Source of the DNA: Oscillospiraceae bacterium
GTDB taxonomy: Bacteria; Bacillota; Clostridia; Oscillospirales; Acutalibacteraceae
Assembly: GCA_031288555.1 (NCBI GenBank)
Contig: JAITRE010000007.1
Location: 1 to 48,076 of the forward strand
Direction of reading: 5' to 3'
Length of the DNA stretch: 48,076 nucleotides
The position numbers and the translations under genes are program-made. Under the pieces are notes generated by a model that was given only the letters and a program-made list of their open reading frames with translations, was not told the origin of the DNA and made no database searches. Of this stretch, positions 15,967-24,880 are shown piece by piece; the first letter of the stretch is position 1; every line of letters starts with the position of its first letter.

Positions 15967-17490
15967 TTAATGCAAATTAACTGTAGAAAGCTTTTTAAAA
16001 ACTTTAAATTTTTTTAAAAAACTTTTATAAAAAAGCATAAATAAGTATAAAACTAAAGAAAATATTATATAAAATAAAAAATATATTTGAGGTAATATTA
16101 TTTGTAAAATAAACTTAATAAAGATGCATGAAAACACAGCACATAATAGCGGTTTAATTACCCAGTTAAAGCAATCTATTTTTAAATCAGTTACTTTTAT
16201 TAATCGATATACAATAATATTAAAATTAAAAATTTCGCTTATAAAGATAGTTGCTATTAAACCCGCCACTCCTTTGTATGGAAGGATTAAAAAAATCAAA
16301 GATACTCGTACCAAAGAATTAATAATATTGCAAGTTAAGCAATAAACTTGTTGATTCAACCCTACAAGTATTCCGTTTAAGATGTTGTCTAAATAGAAGA
16401 ATGGTACAACAGGAGCGAATATAAAAAGATAATTTCCACATATTGAACTTTTATATAATAAATTTGTCAAATCCAAGGAATAAAGCATAAAATTAAATGA
16501 AATAAAAATTGAAAACACGAATGTAAAATGTAGCATTTTTGAAGATAAATATTTAATATTTTTTTTATTTTCAATGACATTTATTTGAGAAATCTCTGGT
16601 ACTATTAAAACTGAAAAAGCGTTAATTAATACTGAAGGAAAAGAGATGATTGGCATAACCATTCCTTTTATCATTCCAAATTCAAACAATGATTTTGTAA
16701 CAGATGATCCAAATTTATAAAGTCCCCAAGGTATTAATATATCTTCAGTTGCATCAAATCCGTTTTTTAAAACAGAACTTGCTGTAATAGGCAAGGATAT
16801 TTTGTAAATTTGTTTTAGAATTTTGTATTTTATTTGAGATTTATTTTTATTTGTTAAAATTAAAGATAATTTATTACAATTACACTTTTTTTTGTTTTCA
16901 AATTTATACATTAAATATGATTGAAGACAAGAAATAGCTTCAGATATGCTAGTTCCCGTAACTATAGAAATGCAGGCATACTCTGTATTTTTGGTTTTTA
17001 TATTACTTATTAGTAAAAAAAATACGAGCATTTCAAATATTTGTTCTAATAACTGTTCACTTGCTGTTTTAATTATGTGACGTTTTGCATAAAAATAACC
17101 TCTGAAACATGACGAAAATGCAAGAAACGGCAAACCCATAGATAAAACTTTAAGGGGAATTTCAGCTCTATAATCTTTTAAAACTTTATGTGCAATAAAT
17201 TCAGAAAAATAAAATAGTAGAAAAAAAGAAATTATTCCAATAACGCAATTTATTAAAAGACATTTACGAAATATCAATTTAGCTTTTTGTTTTTGATTTA
17301 CCGCTTCACAATCTGCAATAAGTCTTGTTATGGCTAAACAAATACCAGAAGTAGAAAAACTCGCAAGAAAAAAATAAATAGAACAAACTAACTCATAAAG
17401 ACCAAGGCCTTCTGGACCAACTTTTTTCGACATATACGATCTAAAAATAAGACCTAAAAACTTTGAAATTATAGAAGTAAAAGTCAACAT
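15967..17490 (-). CDS. SpoVB/MurJ-like oligosaccharide flippase (MOP superfamily)
   Basis: About 14 hydrophobic helices and the N-terminal pattern SKFLGLIFRSYMSKKVGPEGLGLYELV are typical of the SpoVB/MurJ/polysaccharide-export group, which flips lipid-linked oligosaccharides such as lipid II across the membrane. The ATG at 17490 lacks a binding site and would cut into the first helix. In frame upstream, KKLFLTNALM extends the helix as in relatives. AAAGAGG at 17529-17535 lies eight bases before an ATA codon (17518-17520), which may be the real, non-canonical start. The gene is convergent with the symporter. Whether it serves sporulation or vegetative wall synthesis cannot be told; MurJ function is plausible because uppP, murB and glmU are in the window. 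Confidence 0.82.
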   Translation of the reverse strand: MLTFTSIISKFLGLIFRSYMSKKVGPEGLGLYELVCSIYFFLASFSTSGICLAITRLIADCEAVNQKQKAKLIFRKCLLINCVIGIISFFLLFYFSEFIAHKVLKDYRAEIPLKVLSMGLPFLAFSSCFRGYFYAKRHIIKTASEQLLEQIFEMLVFFLLISNIKTKNTEYACISIVTGTSISEAISCLQSYLMYKFENKKKCNCNKLSLILTNKNKSQIKYKILKQIYKISLPITASSVLKNGFDATEDILIPWGLYKFGSSVTKSLFEFGMIKGMVMPIISFPSVLINAFSVLIVPEISQINVIENKKNIKYLSSKMLHFTFVFSIFISFNFMLYSLDLTNLLYKSSICGNYLFIFAPVVPFFYLDNILNGILVGLNQQVYCLTCNIINSLVRVSLIFLILPYKGVAGLIATIFISEIFNFNIIVYRLIKVTDLKIDCFNWVIKPLLCAVFSCIFIKFILQIILPQIYFLFYIIFSLVLYLFMLFYKSFLKKFKVFKKLSTVNLH

Positions 17491-17520
17491 AAGAGCATTT
17501 GTTAAGAAGAGTTTTTTTAT

Positions 17521-18034
17521 AAAAAGAACCTCTTTTTATCTAAGTTTTTGTTGTAAATTTTTTAATGTAGCCGTAACTAAATATATGTTGTAAATTTTAA
17601 AAATATATAAAGGCATTTTGAACTATTTACTTTAAACTATAAACGCTAAAATTATTTAAAAGACAAGGCTTGTTTAAACTCAATTTATTTAGTTAATTTT
17701 TATAGATATTAAAAACATCTAAATTTTGTATCAACACGTGATTGTCGACCAAACTAAAAATAATTTTTAAAATATCAAAAATAATATAAAAAATTTAAAT
17801 AAATTTTAAACGCTTCTATTAATAAATTTATTTTTCAAAATTTTGGCCTTTGCAAAAATACTTTAAAAATTTAGTTAACTATGATTTTTAAAAATTGAAA
17901 TCTAGTGATAGTTATAACAATATGATATATTAACTCAAAATCCCTTAAAATTATCGCTACAAATTTCGCTATAAATCTGTTATACTGTGATCATCAGAAT
18001 TTAAAAGTATGTGAAATACAAGGGGGTAAGTCAA
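17521..18034. other. AT-rich divergent spacer
   Basis: About 500 bases between the flippase and PHP genes, with no reading frame or RNA of note. A CACGTG at about 17736 does not extend to a parS match. A promoter candidate for the PHP gene is at its right end. Confidence 0.4.
17978..17986 (+). promoter_or_regulatory. Extended -10 promoter element for the PHP gene
   Basis: TGTTATACT is a good extended -10 (TGn followed by TATACT). The -35 position has only a weak match. The start codon at 18035 would lie about 40 bases after transcription start. Confidence 0.4.
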
Positions 18035-18877
18035 ATGGAATCAGATTTACATTGTCACACGAAATTGTCAGATGGTTCTACCACTATAGATGAGTTGATT
18101 TTTCTTGCTAAAAATAAAAATGTAAACACAATTTCAGTGACAGATTGCGATACTTTTGCTGGATCTGTAAGAGCACAGATATTCGGCAAAAAATATGGAA
18201 TAGAAGTAATACCCGGTGTTGAAATAACAGCCTTTGATTATCAAAGAAACAAAAGTGCTCATCTCTTATGTTACGCTTGCGAATATCCTAATAGATTAGA
18301 GGGATTATTCAAAAAAATTCGTGATATTAGAAAAAAATCTTCTGTAATTATGTTACAAAAAGTTATAAGAATGTATCCTATATCTCCGGACATGGTGTTA
18401 AAAAGAGCTCAAGGAAGCACAAATTTATTCAAAGCTCATGTTATGCATGCTTTAGTAGATGCAGGTTATGCTAGTTCTTTTTATGGAAATTTATACCAAA
18501 AATTGTTTAAAAAAGGCTCCGGCCTCGCTCTTGTGAAATCAGATTACCCTGAAGTAAGAGATGTTTTAAAACAAATTCATAGTGCTGGTGGTGTTTCAGT
18601 TTTAGCTCATCCTGGTTTTCATGAAAATTATGATCTTTTAGAAGAGCTTGCTTGCCTTGGTTTATGTGGAGTAGAAGTTTGGCATCCTAGAAATAAAGAG
18701 TTTTCCGAAAAACAAATAATTGATATAGCAAAAAAATATAATTTAATAAAAGTAGGTGGTTCTGATTTTAGAGGTATGTACATGGAAAAACCCAACCCTA
18801 TCGCCACTTGTACCACTCCAAAAAATCAGTTAAACATTATTAAAGGAAGAGTTGTTAAAAAGAAAAATGCCGTTTAA
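18035..18877 (+). CDS. PHP-domain phosphoesterase (YciV/Rnm-like)
   Basis: Starts at ATG 18035, eight bases after AAGGGGGT; the upstream GTG at 18011 lacks a binding site. The PHP metal-binding motifs are present: DLHCHTKLSDGS at the N-terminus, SVTDCDTFAG (metal Asp), PGVEITAF (metal Glu), a VLAHPGF motif and GGSDFRG near the C-terminus. The 280-aa length and order match the PHP family that includes YciV/Rnm (5'-3' exonuclease maturing rRNA ends) and 3',5'-nucleoside-bisphosphate phosphatases. Which activity applies cannot be decided from motifs. It is separated from the next gene by 115 bases. Confidence 0.85.
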   Translation: MESDLHCHTKLSDGSTTIDELIFLAKNKNVNTISVTDCDTFAGSVRAQIFGKKYGIEVIPGVEITAFDYQRNKSAHLLCYACEYPNRLEGLFKKIRDIRKKSSVIMLQKVIRMYPISPDMVLKRAQGSTNLFKAHVMHALVDAGYASSFYGNLYQKLFKKGSGLALVKSDYPEVRDVLKQIHSAGGVSVLAHPGFHENYDLLEELACLGLCGVEVWHPRNKEFSEKQIIDIAKKYNLIKVGGSDFRGMYMEKPNPIATCTTPKNQLNIIKGRVVKKKNAV

Positions 18878-18992
18878 ACTCAATTTAAAGTAATTTTAAA
18901 AATCAAGCAAATCTTATAAAAAATAAAATAAAATTTGTATTATAATCATAAATTCAAAAAGATTTGTTTGATTTTGTTAAAAGAGGTTTTTT

Positions 18993-19253
18993 ATGGTTTA
19001 TAACTACAAAACTAAAGGTACCTGTGCTTGGCAAATAGATATTGAATTAGACGGCGAAATAATTAAAAATGTTCATTTTCACGGCGGCTGTGCTGGCAAT
19101 ACAAAAGGAATAGAGAGCCTTATTAAAGGCTTAAACGCTCGTGACGTTATAAAAAAATTTAAAGGCGTAGATTGTCAAAACAGAGGAACTTCCTGCCCAG
19201 ACCAATTGTCAAAAGCTCTTAGTGAAGCCTTAGAATTTCAAAGTAAAAACTAA
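18993..19253 (+). CDS. TSCPD-domain (four-Cys) small protein
   Basis: 86 aa with the family signature GTSCPDQL at 65-72. Four cysteines (Cys11, Cys33, Cys61, Cys68) sit in motifs GTCAWQ, GGCAGN and DCQNRGTSC. This matches the short TSCPD proteins of the TIGR03905 type, which resemble the C-terminal domain of some class II ribonucleotide reductases and may bind a metal through the cysteines; function is unknown. A TTAAAAGAGGT binding site precedes the ATG. It is convergent with yebC. Confidence 0.88.
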   Translation: MVYNYKTKGTCAWQIDIELDGEIIKNVHFHGGCAGNTKGIESLIKGLNARDVIKKFKGVDCQNRGTSCPDQLSKALSEALEFQSKN

Positions 19254-19298
19254 ACAACGACTCTTGCTTAAACTCAGAATAATAAAATCACTTTTGTT

Positions 19299-20021
19299 TT
19301 AAGTTTCCAAATTATGCCAAACATTTTGAACATCGTCATTATCATTTAACCTGTCTAATAATTTTTGCATGTTGTCGAGATTCTTACCAGTTAAGCTTAT
19401 GTATGTATTGGGGATCGTCTCAATTTCCGCATAATCAAAACTATACTTTTTGTTTTCAAGTTCCTTTTTTATTTTTAAAAAATCAGCTGCTTTTGAAAAA
19501 ATTTCAAGAAAATCAACTTCCTCATTAAAATCACTAGCTCCAACTTCTATACAATCTTCAAAAAAAGAATTTACATTTATATTTTCCTTTTTTAAAACCA
19601 ACAATCCCTTTTTTTCAAATATGAAAGAAACACAACCTGGCGTACCCATGCTCCCACCGTATTTGTCAAAGTAATGTCTTAAATCTGCAGCTGTTCTATT
19701 ACGATTATCTGTCAGGGTCTCAACAATGATAGCGACTCCTCCTGGTCCATACCCTTCATAATTAATACTTCTATAGTTACTCTCATTTGGATTTAAAATT
19801 GCTTTTTTTATTATGCGCTCAATATTTTCATTTGGAACGTTGTTGTTTTTTGCTTTTAAAATACAATCTCTTAATTTAAAATTCGAACTAGGATCGCTGC
19901 TCCCCCCCTGTCGCACAGCAACAGTAAGCTCTCTGCCTATTTTTGTAAATATTTTTGCCCTTTGACTGTCTGTTTTTTCTTTTTTTCTTTTAATTGTACT
20001 CCATTTTGAATGCCCAGACAT
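19299..20021 (-). CDS. yebC: YebC/PmpR/TACO1-family protein
   Basis: Begins MSGHSKWSTIKRKKEKTDSQR, the invariant YebC start, with GGAGG seven bases upstream of ATG 20021; the longer frame from 20045 would include the binding site and is rejected. Other hallmarks are KIGRELTVAVRQGG, NVPNENIERIIKKA and YEGYGPGGVAIIVE. At 240 aa it is normal length. The family was annotated as a DNA-binding transcriptional regulator. Its mitochondrial member TACO1 is a translational activator, and a ribosome-linked role in bacteria has been proposed. It lies divergent from the papain-like protease gene. Confidence 0.95.
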   Translation of the reverse strand: MSGHSKWSTIKRKKEKTDSQRAKIFTKIGRELTVAVRQGGSSDPSSNFKLRDCILKAKNNNVPNENIERIIKKAILNPNESNYRSINYEGYGPGGVAIIVETLTDNRNRTAADLRHYFDKYGGSMGTPGCVSFIFEKKGLLVLKKENINVNSFFEDCIEVGASDFNEEVDFLEIFSKAADFLKIKKELENKKYSFDYAEIETIPNTYISLTGKNLDNMQKLLDRLNDNDDVQNVWHNLET

Positions 20022-20121
20022 GTTAAAACCTCCACACCACATCAATTTTTACTCTCGTTAACATTATAACCAATTTCTTTTAAAATAAACATACATAATA
20101 AAAAGTTCAATCGTTTGTCGC

Positions 20122-20150
20122 TTGACACATTTTTCTTTTAGTAGTAAAAA
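20122..20150 (+). promoter_or_regulatory. Putative sigma-A promoter for the papain-like protease
   Basis: Perfect -35 TTGACA at 20122-20127, a 17-base spacer and TAAAAA at 20145-20150. It lies about 100 bases upstream of the TTG start at 20247. Confidence 0.5.
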
Positions 20151-20246
20151 TTATTTAAAGATTAGCGATGTCTGTGCTTTAAAGCGTAAAAACATAGTTT
20201 TAAAGCATTAATTTTACTATTTTTTTTAAAAGGAGAGTGTTGTAAA

Positions 20247-21896
20247 TTGAATAAATTCATTAAAAAGTTTTGCAGTTTTTTTCTGTCTTTATGTATTTTA
20301 TTTGGAGTTAATAATGAAAAACATTTAAGCCATGCTTTTGGTAAAAAAAATTTACGCAACGTAAAAACTGTTAAAAATTCTGATTCTGCAAATTGGTGTT
20401 GGATGTCGGTTGCTCAGGGACTTATGAGCCAAGTTTTGGATCCAGTGCCGGAACAAACCAACATGTTTTTAAATTTAATGCAATTTTCTAAACAAGATGT
20501 GGTTACAATAAAAAGAAATTCTGAAAAAGGTAGTTCAAAAAACATTAAAGAAGCTATAAATAAATACATGGATCATCATTTTCAAAGTTATTCTAAGAAC
20601 GAGGCTATAGAAGCAATTGATGAAAGCGCTATCAACGTTGAGCTTTATCATAAAAAATCTCATAACACAAAGGCACCGGGTGTTAATAGAGTAAAAGGGT
20701 TTTTTAACGAACATGGCCCAATATCGTATAGAACTGGAGAAAAAGATAATGGCCATTTTGTTTTGATCACTGGTTTTTTTGAAGATGAAAAAAATAATGA
20801 GTATGTAGAATTTATGGATACTAACGGGATCGGTCGTGTTTCACAAAATTTTGAAAATTTTTTTAAAGACATCGTTAATTCTTCTGTGTGTTTTTTAAAC
20901 GTAAATATTGAAAAATTAGAATTGCTATGGAAAGATCCTCCCATTTTTAAAGCTAAAAATACTTGTGGTTTTCCTATTTTGGTTTATTCCGAAAATAATA
21001 AAAATAAAAATGCTGTTCACGAAATACAACCTGGCGTTGAGTTTGATGTTTTTTCCATTAGTGAAAATGAAGAAAAATGTTATCTTACTAATCCTCCCGA
21101 AATGTACGTTGAAAGTAAACTTGTCACGCCTCTTGATTGTGAAGGAAAGGAAATTTCAATTTTTAAAAACATAGCAGAAATTCCTCTTCATGATTTTAAT
21201 GATCTCAGTAAAGCCTGGATTTTAAAAGGAAAAACTCATTTAACAGTCAGAGGTTTTGGCCCTGATTATTTTACTACAGATTTTTTCGGAAACCACACAA
21301 AATTAGTTGTATTTCATAAAAAAATTGCTCAAAACGACGCTGGCGAATCAAATTTAAATTTCTTTGTTCATATGTTGAATTCAAAGTCTTTTTGCAGAGT
21401 TAAAGCTGATGGATCTAAATCTAATTTTTATAAAAGTACTCTTGATTTCCCTGTACCTGTATTTTTAAAAAATCAATCAGAACCAGTTCTTTTTCTTGGC
21501 AACGGAATAGCGATTAATGTTTTTTTAAAGTCGAAAGAGTGTTTGTTTAATTTTATAATCTTTCCTTCTCAAAAAGGATACTTACCATTATTATGTATTC
21601 CTGGAGGATTTTTAGCTCCAATTAACGAAAACTCAGAGATAACAGTGCATCTAAAATGTAATAATTTTAATTTTACAATTACGGAAGAAAATTTTGAACT
21701 TAATTCAAGCGGTTACATTGATTTGAAAGAATCAAATATAAGCGCCGAAAACGTTGATCGTGTAACTGTAAGAGGTTGCTTTGGCAATTATATTGTGACA
21801 GATCTTTATGGTGATCTAAGTAAAGCAATTTTTATATATAAAGATCAAATACGAGATGACGATGTAGAAAATCTAAAAAAATACTATTTGAATTAG
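20247..21896 (+). CDS. Secreted papain-like cysteine protease with repeated C-terminal modules, 549 aa
   Basis: Residues 1-30 form a signal peptide: MNKFIKKF, a hydrophobic core to about 21, and small residues near 29-30. The catalytic domain follows. NWCWMSVAQ has Cys51 in the N-W-C-W context of C39/C70-like papain-fold peptidases (AvrRpt2-like). NGHFVLITGFFED has His170, and VEFMDTNG gives Asp191 or Asn193. Residues 225-549 are beta-rich and hold two related modules. A motif TVRGFGPDYFTTDFFG at 333-348 recurs as TVRGCFGNYIVTDLYG at 507-522, each followed by a hydrophobic K-rich strand. These may be binding domains; I recognise no family. TTG start with AAGGAGA about ten bases upstream. No immunity or export gene is adjacent. 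Substrate unknown. Confidence 0.75.
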   Translation: MNKFIKKFCSFFLSLCILFGVNNEKHLSHAFGKKNLRNVKTVKNSDSANWCWMSVAQGLMSQVLDPVPEQTNMFLNLMQFSKQDVVTIKRNSEKGSSKNIKEAINKYMDHHFQSYSKNEAIEAIDESAINVELYHKKSHNTKAPGVNRVKGFFNEHGPISYRTGEKDNGHFVLITGFFEDEKNNEYVEFMDTNGIGRVSQNFENFFKDIVNSSVCFLNVNIEKLELLWKDPPIFKAKNTCGFPILVYSENNKNKNAVHEIQPGVEFDVFSISENEEKCYLTNPPEMYVESKLVTPLDCEGKEISIFKNIAEIPLHDFNDLSKAWILKGKTHLTVRGFGPDYFTTDFFGNHTKLVVFHKKIAQNDAGESNLNFFVHMLNSKSFCRVKADGSKSNFYKSTLDFPVPVFLKNQSEPVLFLGNGIAINVFLKSKECLFNFIIFPSQKGYLPLLCIPGGFLAPINENSEITVHLKCNNFNFTITEENFELNSSGYIDLKESNISAENVDRVTVRGCFGNYIVTDLYGDLSKAIFIYKDQIRDDDVENLKKYYLN

Positions 21897-22101
21897 AAAA
21901 AACAAAATAAATTTTTAGTTTAATGGTTTTTTACTTAAAAATTTCTATATTTATTTTAATATAAACAGTAAATTTCTAATAATTGTTTAATAAAATTTTT
22001 AAAATTTATGAATAATGTCAAGTTGTTTGCAAATAATGCTAAAGCACACAATTTAACTTAATTATGTGTAGTAAAAACGTACTAAAGGAGGAATACTCAC
22101 G

Positions 22102-22308
22102 ATGGCTAACAACAAAGGTAAAAAAGCCAGGGAAAACAACACTAAAAATTCTAACAATAATTCAAAATCTTCTAACAACACACTAAACAACAATATTAAC
22201 AATGCTGCAGGTGGTTCAAACGCAAGCAACAACGCTAAAAATAGTTGTACTTGTAAGTCTGGCTCAAAAAACAAAAGAAGAAAGAACCAAAAAAACAAAA
22301 ATAAATAG
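22102..22308 (+). CDS. Asn-rich basic mini-protein, 68 aa
   Basis: Encodes a hydrophilic 68-residue protein with 23 Asn, 13 Lys and 3 Arg, almost no hydrophobic residues, an AAGG linker in the middle, one CTC cysteine pair (Cys49, Cys51) and a strongly basic tail. Support for a real gene is strong: AAAGGAGG ten bases before the ATG, and a 15-bp hairpin directly after the stop. The composition is less AT-driven than the spacers (AAC and GCT codons, not only AAT/AAA). No signal peptide, no recognised family. It could bind nucleic acid or be a spore component; neither is shown. Confidence 0.7.
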   Translation: MANNKGKKARENNTKNSNNNSKSSNNTLNNNINNAAGGSNASNNAKNSCTCKSGSKNKRRKNQKNKNK

Positions 22309-22319
22309 TTTTATTTAAA

Positions 22320-22363
22320 AAATAACTTCAAGCAACGAATTGATATAGTGCTTGAAGTTATTT
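22320..22363 (+). terminator. Strong stem-loop terminator
   Basis: A 15-bp perfect stem (22320-22334 with 22349-22363, arm AATAACTTCAAGCA) and a 14-base loop, 11 bases after the stop of the Asn-rich gene. An A-run before and T-rich sequence after would let it work in both directions. Confidence 0.75.
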
Positions 22364-22599
22364 ATGTTTAATTTAAAGCCTGATAAATTGCTCTAAGATA
22401 CATAATTTTAAAAGTTTATTACTTATTTTAGTATTTATTGTGCAAAAGTACAAATATATTTTATTTTTATTGTATCTTTAAGACAAAAAAATTTATTGAT
22501 TTTTATAAAAATAGCATATACAATTATTAGAGTAATTAAAAAATTTAGAGCAAAAATAAAATTGTGTCTGGCCTAGCTTAAAGGAGGATTAAATCTTTA

Positions 22600-23109
22600 A
22601 TGGATATTAATGATTTAAAATACAAAGCAGTGCTTAACAATAAAAATTTAACTCTCCCAAAAGCAAAACAAAAAGCGTTAGCTATGTTATCTTTTAGAGC
22701 TTATTTTAAAGCAGAGCTATTGTTTAATTTAGAAAAAGAATTTGGAAAAAATATCGCAAAACAGGTTTTAAAAAGATTAGAAGAACTTGGACTTATAAAT
22801 GATTTAGAATTATCTAAAAAATATGTCCAAGAACTTTTTGAAAAAGGATTTTCAAATTTGTTAATAACGCAAAAATTAGAAAAAAAAGGAGTTGACAGAA
22901 ATTTAGCTAAACATGTAGTAAAAGAATTTGAGCAAAGTGTAACACAAAATTCTTCTCAAAGGATTTTAAAGATTTTAAATATTAAATACCCTAATTTTAA
23001 AAGCGAAAAAAAAATTTTAAATAAGGCTATGTCTACTCTTTGTAGGTACGGTTACAGTTGGGAAGAAATTGAAGATGTCACAAACAGTTTTCGCGGTACT
23101 TCTTTTTGA
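22600..23109 (+). CDS. recX: Regulatory protein RecX
   Basis: 169 aa made of three-helix RecX repeats: ALAMLSFRAYFKAELLFNLEKEFG, VLKRLEELGLINDLELSKKYVQEL and the LITQKLEKKGVDRNLAKHVVKEF segment. RecX binds inside the RecA filament and inhibits recombination and coprotease activity. A AAAGGAGG binding site lies upstream at slightly long spacing (about 12 bases) before the ATG. recA is not adjacent in this window. It follows the strong terminator, so it is its own transcription unit. Confidence 0.85.
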   Translation: MDINDLKYKAVLNNKNLTLPKAKQKALAMLSFRAYFKAELLFNLEKEFGKNIAKQVLKRLEELGLINDLELSKKYVQELFEKGFSNLLITQKLEKKGVDRNLAKHVVKEFEQSVTQNSSQRILKILNIKYPNFKSEKKILNKAMSTLCRYGYSWEEIEDVTNSFRGTSF

Positions 23110-23725
23110 CGAGCAAACTTTGTGTTTGTTAAATTAAATTTTTTGTATAAAATTTTAATTTTTTGGTATGATTAAGTTTAGTTGGTTTTTAAAATATAAA
23201 AAATAGATTTTAAAATACTTACTTTAAAGATTTAACAGTTAACATATTTTATTTAAAACTCATCCAATTTAAGCTTTAATTCAGTTGAATGTTTTTAGTT
23301 ATTTGTAAATTCATATTTTAAAAATAAAATACTTGTTGTTTTAAAAATGAATTAATTGTAAAAAGCAAGAAATACTATATTTGCTTTTATAAAGTGTTAA
23401 TTGAAAAACATTTTTAAATTAAAAAATTTACTGTTACATTCAATCGTTTGTAAAACGCAAATTTAAAGCTTTTTTTTTTGTTAATTGTATGTTAGAATTT
23501 ACCTTGGTGGGTTTTTGTTATAGTTAGCTCACTTTAAAGACAATATGTATTTTTATTTTTTAAGTTGTTATGTCAATGCGTTTAATATTTAAAGTGTTTT
23601 AAGGCCAGAGTGAACCTTTTAAAAAATTAATAAAACTATTTATTGTTTTTAAAATGAATTAATTTAATAAAAATTTAAAGCATTAAATGTAAAAATTTTC
23701 AAATTTTAATTCTAGAGGCTTTACA
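23110..23725. other. AT-rich spacer
   Basis: About 615 bases between recX and pgsA with no credible reading frame, RNA gene or strong hairpin. Confidence 0.4.
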
Positions 23726-24262
23726 ATGAATATAGCTAATAAGCTAACTATTTCGAGGGTTTTGTTGGTACCTTTTTTTATATGGTTTTTATTTAGCGAA
23801 TTTTATAATAAGTTTTTTTGGTGTCTGATTTTGTTTTTAATTGCTGGGATTACAGATAAATTAGATGGTGTTATTGCAAGAAAATGTTCGCAAGTCACAA
23901 GTTTCGGAGAATTTGCTGACCCTTTAGCGGATAAAATTTTAAATCTTTCGGCTTTTTTGTGTTTTGTTGAACTTGGTATAATTAGCTCTATTCCTGTTAT
24001 TTTAATTTTATCTCGTGAACTTATTATCACATCTACAAGAATGATGGCTATCAAGCAAAACAAAATTTTATCTGTTAATTACTTAGGTAAATTTAAAACA
24101 CTTACACAAATGTCTTTTATAATGCTTATTCTTCTATTAAAGCACATCAACAAGGCTAATACTTATATTTTAAATGCTATAGCGTGGTATGTAGCTTTTA
24201 TAACGTTAATATCAGGGGTTGTTTATATGGCAAAAAATAGGAAAATTTTAAGTTTTTGTTAA
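23726..24262 (+). CDS. pgsA: CDP-diacylglycerol-glycerol-3-phosphate 3-phosphatidyltransferase
   Basis: Membrane enzyme making phosphatidylglycerol-phosphate from CDP-diacylglycerol and glycerol-3-phosphate. The CDP-alcohol phosphotransferase motif D-G-x2-A-R-x8-G-x3-D-x3-D is exact: Asp47, Gly48, Ala51, Arg52, Gly61, Asp65 and Asp69. Four to five hydrophobic helices flank it. 178 aa is normal. AGAGG precedes the ATG. Confidence 0.92.
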   Translation: MNIANKLTISRVLLVPFFIWFLFSEFYNKFFWCLILFLIAGITDKLDGVIARKCSQVTSFGEFADPLADKILNLSAFLCFVELGIISSIPVILILSRELIITSTRMMAIKQNKILSVNYLGKFKTLTQMSFIMLILLLKHINKANTYILNAIAWYVAFITLISGVVYMAKNRKILSFC

Positions 24263-24880
24263 TTTTAATTATTAAGTCAAAATTTATTATTTGAAAATAT
24301 TTTTCTACTTAAGTTCTTCACTCTTAAAATATTTTCTGTTTTATGATTAACTTAAAACAAACAGTAAAAATATTTTAAAGCAATTTTATAAAACTTAAAT
24401 TTTATAAAAATTTTAGCAACTAAATATATATTTTTTATAATTTCTTATTTTAAAACATATAATTACTTTTTAATGTTGTTAATTAATTTATTGAATTTTT
24501 AACAGATTTAATCTTATGCAGAAAATCATATTAAAAAATTTAGACTAGTTTCAAAAGCTGTTTATTAAATATATTTTGAATCTTATTCTTAATTTTCAAC
24601 AAAAACAAAACCATAAGTAGATATTACTTCTTGAACATTCATATTTAAAAAGAAATTACCGTTAAAAATATTTATTTTTTAAAAAAGCCAGATTTAAATC
24701 GATATTTAATATATAAACTACTTTAAAACACATATTAATATATTAATAAATTTTAAACAGATTAGGTAATAATGGTTAATTTTATCAAAACCAATACCAT
24801 TTAGTCTATATAGTTTGTGTGGAATAAAATAGAAATTTGAAATTTATTGTATTTTAAAGGTTGTAAATGGGGGTAATTTA
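24263..24880. other. AT-rich spacer
   Basis: About 620 bases upstream of the RNase J gene with no reading frame, RNA gene or clear hairpin. Confidence 0.4.

Noticed and set aside
17731..17746. Second CACGTG as a possible parS
   Set aside because: Flanks (TCAACACGTGATTGTC) match the parS consensus poorly outside the core hexamer.
20162..20359. 65-codon leftward frame overlapping the papain-like gene start
   Set aside because: No binding site, overlaps the promoter, binding site and signal peptide of a well-supported gene.
21909..21944. A/T-only hairpin after the papain-like protease gene
   Set aside because: Arms consist only of A and T apart from one G/C pair and contain a bulge; such pairing is frequent by chance here, so not called a terminator.
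22062..22298. 78-codon Leu/Phe-rich frame opposite the Asn-rich gene
   Set aside because: It is the antisense image of AAC/AAT/AAA-rich codons; the sense frame has the binding site and terminator.
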